Source: CADCWK01 sp964244115
Lineage (GTDB): Bacteria > Chloroflexota > Chloroflexia > Thermomicrobiales > UBA6265
Reading direction: 5' to 3'
Length of the DNA stretch: 64,000 nucleotides
Assembly (NCBI GenBank): GCA_964244115.1
Contig: CAXTHM010000009.1
Span: 9,290-73,289 of the forward strand
A program made the position numbers and the translations under genes. Under the pieces are notes generated by a model. The model made no database searches. It was not told the DNA's origin and saw nothing but the letters and a program-made list of their open reading frames with translations. Below, one piece after another: positions 45,812 to 54,606 of the stretch (within the stretch, counting starts at the first letter, position 1; every line of letters begins with the position of its first letter).

Positions 45812-47302
45812 CTACTGCCCGTCAAGCGCCGCCGTCAGCCGCTCCCGGACATCCTCCGGCCGGGCCCGACCGCCGGTCCGCTTCATCGTCTCGCCGATCA
45901 GCCGGCCGAAGGCCGCCTTCTTGCCAGCTCGGTAATCCGCCACAGCCGCCGGGTTGCCGGTGATCGCATCCTGAACGGCCTGGTCCACTTCGTCACCGTC
46001 GTCCATCGAGAGCAGGTTGAGCCGCTCGGCCGCTTCCGTGGGGAGTTCGTCGTCGGCCAGCTGGGGCAGGACGTCCTTGGCGGCGCGTGAGGTCAACGTC
46101 CCGGCGTCGATCGCATCCAGCAGGTCGCGGAGCTGGGCGACCGAGAGCGGCAACTGACTGGCCGGCAGCCCGGCGGCGCTCTGCAGACCCATGACGTCGT
46201 TGACGATCCAGTTCGCCGCCGCCTGGGGCCGCGCCGGACCGCCGCCCGCGATCACCGCCTCATAGAGATCGGCGACCTCACGCTCGCCCGTCAGCAGCTC
46301 AGCGTCCGACGGTTTGATCCCGAACTGCTCCCGGAAGCGCTCGCGCCGGGCGGCCGGCAGTTCCGGCAGCTCGCCCCGGATACGGGCAACCGTGTCGCCA
46401 CCGATCTCCAGCGGCGGCAGGTCCGGCTCCGGGAAGTACCGGTAGTCGTTGGCCTGCTCCTTGGTCCGCTGCCCGACGGTGACGCCGCGGGCCTCGACCC
46501 AGCCCCGCGTCTCCTGCGGAATCACGTTGCCGGCCTCGAGTTCGGCCCGCTGGCGCTGCTCCTCGAATCGGAGCGCCCGCTCGACGGCTCGGAACGAGTT
46601 CATGTTCTTGATTTCGACCTTGGCGCCGTATTCGGCCGCCCCCCGGACCCGGAGCGAGATGTTGGCGTCGCAGCGGAAGGCGCCCTCCTCCATGTTGCCG
46701 GTGCTGGCGCCGATGTACCGCAGCGTCTGCCGCAGCGCGACCAGGTACGCCCCCGCCGCCTCCGGCGAGCGCAGGTCGGGCTCGCCGACGATCTCCATCA
46801 GCGGGACGCCAGAGCGATTGAGATCGACGTAGCTCGCCTCGGCCCCGGAGACGTCGTCGTGGTGGACCAGCCGCCCGGTGTCCTCCTCGACATGGACCCG
46901 GGTGATCCCGCAGGTGACCGGCTCGCCGTCGACCGCGAACGTAATCGTGCCGTTGAGGCAGAGCGGCAGGTCGTACTGCGAGATCTGGTAGCCCTTCGGC
47001 AGGTCCGGGTAGACGTAGTTCTTCCGGTCCAGCTTGTTGTGGGCCGGAATGTCGCAGCCGAGGGCCAGCCCCGTCCGAATCGCCAGCTCGACGGCCTGAC
47101 CGTTCATGACCGGCAACGCCCCCGGCAGGCCCAGGCAGGTCGGGCAGTTGTGGGTGTTCGGCTCGGCCCCGGCGTAGTCGGCGGCGCATGAGCAGTACAT
47201 CTTGCTCTGGGTCAGGAGCTGGGAGTGGACCTCGAGCCCGATCACCGTCTCGTAATCGGTCGCCGTCGTGGCCGTGGGCGGGGTAGCGGTCGCGTTCGAC
47301 AT
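45812..47302 (-). CDS. gatB: Asp/Glu-tRNA amidotransferase subunit B
   Basis: 496 residues from ATG 47302. Kinase/tRNA-binding subunit of GatCAB, which converts Glu-tRNA(Gln) or Asp-tRNA(Asn) to the amide. VIGLEVHSQL at the start; Cys ligands in MYCSCAAD and HNCPTCLGLPG (zinc site); YPDLPKGYQISQ; DYRYFPEPDLPP; and the YqeY-like C-terminal tail (KAAFGRLIGETMKRTGGRA). gatA and gatC are not adjacent. Confidence 0.97.
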   Translation of the reverse strand: MSNATATPPTATTATDYETVIGLEVHSQLLTQSKMYCSCAADYAGAEPNTHNCPTCLGLPGALPVMNGQAVELAIRTGLALGCDIPAHNKLDRKNYVYPDLPKGYQISQYDLPLCLNGTITFAVDGEPVTCGITRVHVEEDTGRLVHHDDVSGAEASYVDLNRSGVPLMEIVGEPDLRSPEAAGAYLVALRQTLRYIGASTGNMEEGAFRCDANISLRVRGAAEYGAKVEIKNMNSFRAVERALRFEEQRQRAELEAGNVIPQETRGWVEARGVTVGQRTKEQANDYRYFPEPDLPPLEIGGDTVARIRGELPELPAARRERFREQFGIKPSDAELLTGEREVADLYEAVIAGGGPARPQAAANWIVNDVMGLQSAAGLPASQLPLSVAQLRDLLDAIDAGTLTSRAAKDVLPQLADDELPTEAAERLNLLSMDDGDEVDQAVQDAITGNPAAVADYRAGKKAAFGRLIGETMKRTGGRARPEDVRERLTAALDGQ

Positions 47303-47845
47303 CAGGCTCAGCCTCATCTCTGCCGGCCCCGGAGCCCCGCTGCGGGAAGATCCCCGGGTGGTCCGTAAAACCGCGATCTATCTCGGAAAATCACGCTGGA
47401 TTCTACCATCCAGGTCTCGTCGGGCGGGTATTAGTGGGACGAACGTGACGCCGTCAACGGGTTGATGGCAAAGCGGAACGCTCCCAGAGATAGAGACTGC
47501 TCTGCCACCACCCGGAGCGTTTGCGCGACCCGAAAAAGCGTCTCTCCAGGCGGGAGCGACGCGGCCCGATGCGAGCCGGGGAGGGGTCACGCTTCACTGG
47601 GCGAGGGGTCTGCCCCGTCACCGACGCGTGACGAATCAGCCCGACATCACTGCGATCCCGACCGGCCCGACCCACCCCCTATGCTAGACTTTCACCAAGA
47701 TTGTGCCGTTTCTCACAAACGGCTGGCCGACCCTCATGGACGGGCCAACGGTGACATCAGGCGGGCCTGCCCCGGACCCGTCAGACACCCGCCGGCCGCC
47801 GTCGAGGCGCCGACCTTCTCCATTGAAGCGAGGTAACGCGAACCG
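47303..47845. other. Non-coding spacer, 543 bases
   Basis: No gene supported. It contains an inverted repeat AACGCTCC/GGAGCGTT (47477-47484 with 47514-47521) and, near 47533-47584, a weakly repeat-like CGTCTCTCCAGG..CGGGGAGGGG stretch. CCTATGCTAGACT near 47679 may be the -10 of the nuoG-like gene. Confidence 0.4.
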
Positions 47846-50284
47846 ATGGTAGCGACTCAGCCGACGGTCACGATGGTGACGGGCAAGATCAACGACGTCG
47901 AGGTCACCGTCCCCGCCGGCACGAACCTCCTGGATGCCGCCCGCAACGTCGGCATCGAGATCCCCAACCTCTGCTTCCAGCCTAAACTCCGCGCCTGGGG
48001 CTCCTGCCGGATCTGCACCGTCGAGGTGATCGGCTCCCGCGGCGGCCTGATCGAGGGCTGCGCGACGCCGCTGACCGAGGGCATGGAGGTCCGCACCCAC
48101 ACCCCGGAGGTCGAGCAGGCCCGTCAATTCATCCTCCAGATGTACCTGATCGACCATGCCCTCGACTGCCCGACCTGTGACGCTTCCGGCCAGTGCTATC
48201 TCCAGGACAACACCTACCTCCACAACATCAACGCCAACCCCTACCGCCGCCCCAAGATGGCGCACAGCTACGAGCACCTCAGTTCCACGATCGACTACAA
48301 GTGGGACCGCTGCATCATGTGCGTCCGCTGCACGCGTGTCTGCGACGAGGTCATCGGCGTCACCGCGATCGAGTCGGCCAACCGCGGCCTGGAGGCGACG
48401 ATCACGCCGGCCTTCGGGGTCGACCTCTCGGAAACGACCTGCACCAACTGCGGCATGTGCATCGCCGCCTGCCCGGTCGGCGCCCTGACCGACCGCCACT
48501 TCGCCCACCACCCGTGGGAGGTCGACACGACCGAGACGATCTGCGGCGGCTGCGACGGCGGCTGCACGATCAACCTGGAGACCAACCGGGGCGTCGTCCG
48601 TCGGGCCTCCCACCTCTGGGACCGCGGTGTCAACTTCGGCTACACCTGCGAGTTCGGCAAGTGGGGCCATGAGCAGCTCCAGTCTCCCGACCGCCTGACT
48701 TACCCCATGTATCGTGACGCCAGCGGCGAGCTGGTCGCGACCGGCTGGGACGACGCCATCGAGCGGGTCGTTGCCGGCCTCGAGCACCATCAGGGGGACG
48801 GCTTCGCGGCCCTCGCCAGCCCGGACCAGACCACCGAGGAGGCCTACCTCCTCCAGCAGTTCACCCGTGCCGTCATGGGCACCAACAACATCGACATGTA
48901 CAGCACCCGCGCCCAGCAGTCGGCCGCCAGCGCCACCGAGCTCACCCTCGGCGTCGGCGTCAGCGGGACGAATAGCCTCCAGGAGCTGTTCACCGACGTG
49001 AAGTCCGCCCTGATCGTCGGTCCGGACATCAACAAGACCACCCCGATCGCGGCCTACTGGCTCAACCACGCCCGGATCTACCGCGAGGCGAAGACGGTCG
49101 TCGTCAGCACCGACCGCTCACCGATGACCGACCGGGCCGACGTCTGGCTCCAGCCCCACCCCGGCATGACCGCCGATGTCCTGCTCGGGATCGCCGCGAT
49201 CATCGCCGCCGAGGGCTGGTCCACGGGCGCCGAGGGCGACCGCAAGCACGTCGACCCGAGCCTGGTCGCGGACGCCGCAGGGGTCGACCTGGAGGCCATG
49301 CACCGAGCCGCCCGGATCTACGCCTTCGGGGGCGCCGGGACGACCAAGGGCCCGAGCGTGATCTACCAGACCGCCGCCCGCGCCGGCGCCCCGACCAAGA
49401 TCGGCGGGGGCTACGCCGGGCACTACGCCCCCGGCGATATCGGCACGTTCGTCGATGACGCCGGCTCCGTGACCGCCGCCTGCACCCTGCTCGCCACCAT
49501 GACCGGCAACCTGGGCGTCGCCGGGGGCGGCGTGATGTCGCCCCGCGGCGGCGCCAACGCCCAGGGTCTTAGCGACGCCGGCGCCCGCCCGGCCTGCCTG
49601 CCCGGCGGTCAGCTCGTATCGGATGCCGCCGCCCGTGGCATCTTCGAGACGGCCTGGGCGCCGCGCTGGGCCGCGAAGGCCAACACGACCAACGGCTTCG
49701 TCCCGGTCCGCCAGCTCTCCGACCGGCCCGGTCTCTCCGCCGCCGACCTCCCGGCCGCCATCGCACGGGGCGACGTCCGGGCGCTCTACATCGAGGGCGC
49801 CCTGGATGGCCGGGATCGCGTCCTCGATCCGGAACTGCTTGCCGTCCTGCCGCGGCTGGAGCTGCTGATCGTCGCCGACGCCTTCGGGTCGCCACTGACG
49901 GAGCTGGCCCACATCGTCCTGCCGCTGGCGACCTCGATCGAGAAGGACGGAAGCTTCACGAGCTTCGACCGGACCGTCCAGCGCGTCCGCAGCGCCGTCC
50001 CCACCCCCGGCGAAGCCCGCTCGTCCTTCGAGATCCTGCAGCGGCTCGCCCGTCGCTTCGGTTACGACATGACGTATCGCCACCCAAGTCAGGTCATGGC
50101 CGAGCTGGCGCGGCTGACCGAGCTCTACTCCGGCATCGCCTACGCCCGGCTCGAGCGCGGCGGCATGACCGTCCCGTCGGCCGGTCGGGTCGGTGTCGGC
50201 CTGACGGTCCTGCCGGTCGCCGGGGCGGGGCTCAGCGGCCCGCTGAGCCTCCGGCCCGACGTCCGCAACCTGAACCTCAACTAG
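47846..50284 (+). CDS. nuoG: NuoG-like / formate-dehydrogenase-alpha-like iron-sulphur protein
   Basis: 812 residues from ATG 47846. N-terminal [2Fe-2S] ligands Cys43, 54, 57, 72; His104, Cys108, 111, 117; two ferredoxin-type [4Fe-4S] sets (Cys156, 159, 162, 166 and 199, 202, 205, 209); then the domain-entry [4Fe-4S] Cys233, 236, 240, 268. The remainder is the molybdopterin-oxidoreductase-like domain. The Cys/Sec that ligates Mo in formate dehydrogenases aligns with Ala356 (NNIDMYSTRAQQ), so catalysis at Mo is unlikely. Together with the following NuoI-like gene it resembles electron-input subunits of complex I. Only these two subunits are present here. Confidence 0.85.
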   Translation: MVATQPTVTMVTGKINDVEVTVPAGTNLLDAARNVGIEIPNLCFQPKLRAWGSCRICTVEVIGSRGGLIEGCATPLTEGMEVRTHTPEVEQARQFILQMYLIDHALDCPTCDASGQCYLQDNTYLHNINANPYRRPKMAHSYEHLSSTIDYKWDRCIMCVRCTRVCDEVIGVTAIESANRGLEATITPAFGVDLSETTCTNCGMCIAACPVGALTDRHFAHHPWEVDTTETICGGCDGGCTINLETNRGVVRRASHLWDRGVNFGYTCEFGKWGHEQLQSPDRLTYPMYRDASGELVATGWDDAIERVVAGLEHHQGDGFAALASPDQTTEEAYLLQQFTRAVMGTNNIDMYSTRAQQSAASATELTLGVGVSGTNSLQELFTDVKSALIVGPDINKTTPIAAYWLNHARIYREAKTVVVSTDRSPMTDRADVWLQPHPGMTADVLLGIAAIIAAEGWSTGAEGDRKHVDPSLVADAAGVDLEAMHRAARIYAFGGAGTTKGPSVIYQTAARAGAPTKIGGGYAGHYAPGDIGTFVDDAGSVTAACTLLATMTGNLGVAGGGVMSPRGGANAQGLSDAGARPACLPGGQLVSDAAARGIFETAWAPRWAAKANTTNGFVPVRQLSDRPGLSAADLPAAIARGDVRALYIEGALDGRDRVLDPELLAVLPRLELLIVADAFGSPLTELAHIVLPLATSIEKDGSFTSFDRTVQRVRSAVPTPGEARSSFEILQRLARRFGYDMTYRHPSQVMAELARLTELYSGIAYARLERGGMTVPSAGRVGVGLTVLPVAGAGLSGPLSLRPDVRNLNLN

Positions 50285-50347
50285 AAGCGACGCACGTCAT
50301 CGCGGCCGGCGGCGATCGCGCCGGCCGCATCAGGGAAGAGACGGGAC

Positions 50348-50863
50348 ATGTTCGACGAGGTCAAGGGGTTCGGCGTTACGCTCAAGCGGCTGGTGATGCC
50401 GGATCTGGTCATCCAGTACCCGGAGGAGAAGCGGCCGATGGCTGACCGCTTCCGGGGGCTGCCGTCGCTGCGGGCCGACCCGGAGACCGGCGAGGCGCTC
50501 TGCGTCGCCTGCGGCCTCTGCGCCCGGATCTGCCCGACGAGTTGCCTGGAGATGCACGTCGTCCCGTCGGAGGAGGGCGATCGCGAGTTGGGCGAGTTCA
50601 TCCTCCGCTCCGGTCGCTGCCTGTTCTGCGGCCTCTGCGCCCAGGTCTGCCCGGTCGATGCGATCGCGATGAGCCGCGAGTACGAACTCTCGGTGATGGA
50701 CCGAGACGGCCTGATCTACACCAAGACCGAGCTCGCCACGATCGGCGGCCAGGTCCCGACCTGGTGGGACTCCGGCACCGAGCCCGACCACGATACCCGC
50801 CGGCCCGAGGGCGGCCGCTACGACCGCTTCCGCGACCACGCCACCGGGAACCGGTACGAGTAG
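50348..50863 (+). CDS. nuoI: NuoI-like 2x[4Fe-4S] ferredoxin subunit
   Basis: 171 residues. The N-terminus VTLKRLVMPDLVIQYPEEK, then RFRG, is the NuoI signature. Two CxxCxxCxxxC clusters: Cys52, 55, 58, 62 and Cys91, 94, 97, 101. In complex I this subunit passes electrons toward quinone. Lies 63 bases after the nuoG-like gene, so probably cotranscribed; no other nuo gene follows (fumC is next). Confidence 0.9.
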   Translation: MFDEVKGFGVTLKRLVMPDLVIQYPEEKRPMADRFRGLPSLRADPETGEALCVACGLCARICPTSCLEMHVVPSEEGDRELGEFILRSGRCLFCGLCAQVCPVDAIAMSREYELSVMDRDGLIYTKTELATIGGQVPTWWDSGTEPDHDTRRPEGGRYDRFRDHATGNRYE

Positions 50864-51039
50864 TCGATTCGCGCGGTTGGGCCCTGGCAGCTGCCATCAG
50901 CCCGCGGGGCGTAGGTGATTTGCGCCATTGCCCTGTTCATTGCGACTGCTGTGGTCGCGGAGCAGTCCCCCGCCTCCCTCGATGGTAGGATCACCGGCAG
51001 CGACGCCGCCGTGACCAACCCTCAGGGAGCAACCCAGCC

Positions 51040-52449
51040 GTGAGTACCCCCGACACCGCCTTCCGGATCGAGCATGACTCCATGGGCGACATGCAGGTCC
51101 CCGCCGGTGCCCTCTATGCCGCCCAGACCCAGCGCGCCGTCGAGAACTTCCCCATCTCCGGCTTGCCCCTCCCGCCGGCCCTGATCCACGCTCTCGGCGC
51201 GATCAAGGCCGCCGCCGCCCAGGCTAACCACGGGCTTGGCCTCCTCGACGCGGACACCGCCGACGCGATCGGTGCCGCCGCCGACCGGGTCGTCAGCGGA
51301 GAGCTGGATGACCAGTTCCCGATCGACGTCTTCCAGACCGGATCCGGCACCTCGTCGAACATGAACGCCAATGAGGTCATCGCGACCCTCGCGTCATGCA
51401 CCCTCGGCCGTCCCGTCCATCCCAACGACCACGTCAACATGGGGCAATCGTCCAACGACGTCTTTCCGTCGGCCCTTCACGTCGCGGCCATCGTAGGGAT
51501 CGAGCAGACGCTGATCCCGGCGCTGGCCGGACTTCACCGGTCGCTGGCCGCCAAGGCCACAGAGTTCGACGGCGTCGTCAAGATCGGCCGGACGCACCTG
51601 ATGGACGCTGTCCCGATCCGGCTCGGGCAGGAGTTCTCCGGCTACGCCCGCCAGATCGAACTCGCGGGCGAGCGCCTGACCGCCTGCCTGCCCGGCCTGC
51701 GCGAACTCGCGATCGGCGGGACCGCCGTCGGGACCGGCCTCAACACGCACCCCGACTTCGGCGGCCATGTCGCCGCCCACCTCGTCGACCGCTACGGGAC
51801 GGGGTTCGTCGAAGCGACCAACCACTTCGAGGCCCAGGCCAGCCGCGACGCCTACGTCTTCGCCGCCGGCACCCTGACGACCGTCGCCAGCTCCCTGATC
51901 AAGATCGCCAACGACATCCGTCTGCTCGCCTCCGGGCCGCAGGCGGGTCTCGGCGAGATCATCCTGCCGGCGATCCAGCCCGGCTCCTCGATCATGCCCG
52001 GCAAAGTCAACCCGGTCCTGTGCGAGAGCGTGATCCAGGTCGGCATCCACGTCACCGGCAGTTGCCAGGCCGTCGTCGGGGGTGGCCAATGGGGCCAGCT
52101 CGACCTGAACGTCATGCTGCCGATGATGGGCTACAACCTGCTGACATCGATCGACCTGCTTGCCAGCGTCACGACCTCGTTCACGGAGAAGTGCCTCGTC
52201 GGGATCGTCGCCAATGCCGCGCGGTGCGAGAGCTACATCGAGGGCTCGATCAGCATGGCGACGGCGCTCAACCCGCTGATCGGCTACGAGCACGCGGCGG
52301 CGATCGCGAAGCGGGCCTATGCCGAGGGCCGTACCGTCCGTGAGGTCGCCTACGAGACCTCCGGCCTGAGCCGCGAACAGATCGACGCCGCCCTCGACCC
52401 CTACGCCCAGACCGTCCCTGGCAGCATCACCGGTGGCAGCGGCGGTTGA
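51040..52449 (+). CDS. fumC: Class II fumarate hydratase
   Basis: 469 residues from GTG 51040 (AGGGAG about 11 bases upstream). Interconverts fumarate and malate in the TCA cycle. DSMGDMQVPAGALYAAQTQRA at the start; FQTGSGTSSNMNANEVIA; HVNMGQSSNDVFPSA; GRTHLMDAVP; and the superfamily signature GSSIMPGKVNPV. The metal-independent, tetrameric class. Monocistronic, with 176 bases separating it from the nuoI-like gene. Confidence 0.97.
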   Translation: MSTPDTAFRIEHDSMGDMQVPAGALYAAQTQRAVENFPISGLPLPPALIHALGAIKAAAAQANHGLGLLDADTADAIGAAADRVVSGELDDQFPIDVFQTGSGTSSNMNANEVIATLASCTLGRPVHPNDHVNMGQSSNDVFPSALHVAAIVGIEQTLIPALAGLHRSLAAKATEFDGVVKIGRTHLMDAVPIRLGQEFSGYARQIELAGERLTACLPGLRELAIGGTAVGTGLNTHPDFGGHVAAHLVDRYGTGFVEATNHFEAQASRDAYVFAAGTLTTVASSLIKIANDIRLLASGPQAGLGEIILPAIQPGSSIMPGKVNPVLCESVIQVGIHVTGSCQAVVGGGQWGQLDLNVMLPMMGYNLLTSIDLLASVTTSFTEKCLVGIVANAARCESYIEGSISMATALNPLIGYEHAAAIAKRAYAEGRTVREVAYETSGLSREQIDAALDPYAQTVPGSITGGSGG

Positions 52450-52509
52450 CACTCAGGAGTACGACCGGACGATACCGCCGCCCCGCAGAGGATCGTCCAG
52501 CCGCAGCCA

Positions 52510-52546
52510 GCATGAAGCCCCCTCTCCATCCGCAGAGAAGATGGGG
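52510..52546. repeat. Dispersed palindromic repeat, diverged copy F
   Basis: ATGAAGCCCCCTCTCCATC arm, then an eroded GATGGGGTTAGGTG arm. Right arm less conserved than in copies A-C. Confidence 0.5.
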
Positions 52547-52719
52547 TTAGGTGCTTTGTTTCGATCATCCTGCGTAAGGGCAGCTCGATCCCCGGTCATC
52601 CGAACGGTCGCGTGGCGGCGCGGCCTGGCCCTGAAGGGACCAGGCTCAGGGGTGAAAGGCACGTCGCCGCGCAATCAGGGGAGTTACGGGCCGTCCGAAC
52701 ACAATCCGCACGCTCGGAA

Positions 52720-52860
52720 GGGGTTCGGGGTGGGGTCACAGGAGCGCCTGCGCGACCAGCATGAAGCCCCTCTCTGGGCGCCTGTGAGCCGAAGCCGCTT
52801 CAGCGGGTGAGCGAAAAGGTTCTCCCCGGTTGGAGAGAGGTCTGCTCCGCCATCTACTCT
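52720..52860. repeat. Dispersed palindromic repeat, split/diverged copy G
   Basis: GGGGTTCGGGGTGGGG, then ATGAAGCCCCTCTCTGGGCG, then GGTTGGAGAGAGG: the pieces occur in scrambled or eroded form compared with copies A-C. Confidence 0.4.
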
Positions 52861-52919
52861 TGCCGCTGGGAACCCGACTCCGCCACCAATTCGCCCGAAG
52901 CGACGACGAGACCAGCACG

Positions 52920-52989
52920 ACAAAGCCCCCTCTCCATCCACAAGTGCGCGGCACGCCGGCGAGATGGGGAAGGGGTTTGGGGGGTTGGG
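52920..52989 (-). repeat. Dispersed palindromic repeat, copy C (inverted)
   Basis: Read on the minus strand it gives CCCCATCTCGCCGGCGTGCC, GCGGCAC-like loop sequence, then GGATGGAGAGGGGGCTTTG, matching copies A and B in arms and insert. It lies immediately after the nfo stop and probably terminates that gene. Confidence 0.8.
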
Positions 52990-52990
52990 T

Positions 52991-53848
52991 CTACACTGCC
53001 AGCGATCGCAGCGTCGCCAGATTCTTCCGGTCGAGGTCACCGCTGAGATCCTTCTCGGTTTCCAGCACGCCCATCCGCCCGGCCAGTCGCTCGTCGTTGA
53101 CCAGACTTCGGAACCCCTCGAGCCCGATCTCACCGTCGCCGATGTGCTCGTGCCGATCCTTCTTGCTGCCGAAGCCGAACTTCGCGTCGTTGAGATGGAA
53201 GACCTTGATCTGGTCCAGCCCGACGATTTCCTCGAACTGATTCATCGTCTCGGCGTAGACCTCCGGCGTCCGGAGATCGTAGCCCGCAACGAAGGTGTGG
53301 CAGGTATCGAAACAGACGCCGACCCGAGCCTTGTCCTCGATCCCGGCCAGCATCCGGGCGATCTCCTCGAACGATTTGCCGAGCGTCGTCCCCTGCCCCG
53401 CCGTCGTCTCCAGCAACAACATCGTCTTGCCATCCGGCCGCTGGGCGAGCACCGTGTTGACCGACTCGACGATCCGCGCGATCCCGACGTCGACCCCGCT
53501 GCCGACGTGGGCGCCGGGATGGCTGACCAGGTACGGGATGCCGAGGACGTCACAGCGCTGCAACTCGACCAGGAGCGCCGCCTGCGACTTCGTCCAGAGT
53601 TCCTCGTCCGGCGAGGCCATGTTGATCAGGTAGGAGTCGTGGGCGACGACACGCCGGTCGAGCACGGTATCGGCGGCGAGGCCGGCGTGGAACGTCTCGA
53701 TCTGCTCGTCAGTCAGTGGCTTCGCCGCCCACTGCCGCTCGCTCTTGGTGAACAGCTGGCAGGCCTCCAACTCAAGCTCGGCGGCCCGCTTGAGTGCCAT
53801 CGGCACCCCACCGCCACTGGTCGACATGTGTGATCCGAGCGCGAGCAT
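52991..53848 (-). CDS. nfo: Endonuclease IV (AP endonuclease)
   Basis: 285 residues from ATG 53848 (AAGGGA 5-6 bases upstream). Three-zinc AP endonuclease that incises abasic sites. ALGSHMSTSGG at the start, HDSYLINMASP, SHPGAHVGSG, LETTAGQGT, CFDTCHTFVAGYD, and FHLNDAKFGFGSKKDRHEHI supply the metal ligands and substrate contacts. Full family length. First of a set of minus-strand genes with the ArsC-like gene. Confidence 0.96.
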   Translation of the reverse strand: MLALGSHMSTSGGGVPMALKRAAELELEACQLFTKSERQWAAKPLTDEQIETFHAGLAADTVLDRRVVAHDSYLINMASPDEELWTKSQAALLVELQRCDVLGIPYLVSHPGAHVGSGVDVGIARIVESVNTVLAQRPDGKTMLLLETTAGQGTTLGKSFEEIARMLAGIEDKARVGVCFDTCHTFVAGYDLRTPEVYAETMNQFEEIVGLDQIKVFHLNDAKFGFGSKKDRHEHIGDGEIGLEGFRSLVNDERLAGRMGVLETEKDLSGDLDRKNLATLRSLAV

Positions 53849-53906
53849 GGATATCCCTTCCACGGAGTCAGAGATGACGTCAGTCGGAGAAAGCCGATCA
53901 CGAGTC

Positions 53907-54269
53907 TTATCGCTTCGAGTCGGCCGACGCGAGGGCGGTCAGGGCGGTGGCGTTGAACCCGACGGTGCTGGCCCCGTCGACGACCGCCAGCGGCCGTCGG
54001 AGCAGCGTCGGCTCCTCGACCATCAGGGCGATCAGTTCCTGCTCGGTGAGGTCTCGATCGGCGATCCCCAGCTCCTTGTAGGCCTTGGCCCGAGTCGAGA
54101 GCATTTCGGCCGGCGTCCGGCCCGCGCGAGCGAGGACGGCTGCGAGCTCCTCGGCCGTGAACCGGTCCTTGAAGTAGTCGCGGCGCTCGACTTCGGCTCC
54201 CGCGTCGTCGAGCAGGGCGACCGCTTTACGGCAGGAGGTGCAGGTCGGGTGAACGTAGAGAGAGATCAT
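53907..54269 (-). CDS. ArsC/Spx-family thioredoxin-fold protein
   Basis: 120 residues. The N-terminus LYVHPTCTSCRKAVALLDD has a CxxC pair (Cys10 and Cys13); YFKDRFTAEELAAVL and ELGIADRDLTEQELIALMVEEPTLLRRPLAV are family segments, including the conserved LRRP. Classical arsenate reductases have one catalytic Cys plus Arg residues; Spx-type regulators have CxxC. An Spx-like redox regulator or a glutaredoxin-linked arsenate reductase are both possible. Preceded by a direct-repeat promoter (54312-54342). Confidence 0.85.
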   Translation of the reverse strand: MISLYVHPTCTSCRKAVALLDDAGAEVERRDYFKDRFTAEELAAVLARAGRTPAEMLSTRAKAYKELGIADRDLTEQELIALMVEEPTLLRRPLAVVDGASTVGFNATALTALASADSKR

Positions 54270-54606
54270 CGTGGCTCCCGGTCTGGCGCGAACGTCCGAC
54301 GATAGACGGATCGTCCGTACAGCATAAACGACCGTCCGTACACCTGCCTGGTCCGGAGCGCCAGGTGAGATGTCCGACTCACGACAGGGCGGGAACCATG
54401 ACCGGCCGACTCCACCCAGGTGTCGGTCATGTGTCGGTATCGTTCCCAGCTTCGGGCGGCGTCGAATAGACAGGGGCCGCCGCTGCGGGTAGCATTGGCC
54501 GCCGGGTCATCGCTGGCGGAGCGGCTCAGGCCATCTCCGGAGCAGCACCGTACGCCGATGCCGGACGGCGCTGATCGACTGGCCACCCCGATCAAAGGAA
54601 GTGCTG
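54270..54606. other. Divergent intergenic region, 337 bases
   Basis: No gene seen. Contains the two-copy direct repeat (54312-54342) on the ArsC-like side and an AAAGGAA ribosome site for the GT2 gene at the right end. Confidence 0.5.
54309..54342 (-). promoter_or_regulatory. Direct-repeat operator candidate around the ArsC-like promoter
   Basis: On the minus strand TGTACGGACGGTC and TGTACGGACGATC are 21 bases apart (two helical turns) and flank TATGCT, a possible -10 (54326-54321). The spacing suggests tandem binding of a regulator on one DNA face. Confidence 0.55.

Larger units (their letters stand above)
52450..52990. other. Repeat-rich spacer, 541 bases, no gene
   Basis: Holds at least three copies of the dispersed repeat: a diverged copy near 52510-52546, a split copy 52720-52860, and a full inverted copy 52920-52989. 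The phrase AGCATGAAGCCCC recurs at 52509 and 52758. Confidence 0.6.

Noticed and set aside
47846..50284. Selenocysteine formate dehydrogenase
   Set aside because: There is no in-frame TGA, and the Cys/Sec position is Ala356, so a NuoG-like call fits better.
52433..52810. Open frame after fumC
   Set aside because: Runs through dispersed repeats and overlaps the fumC end; no support for a protein.
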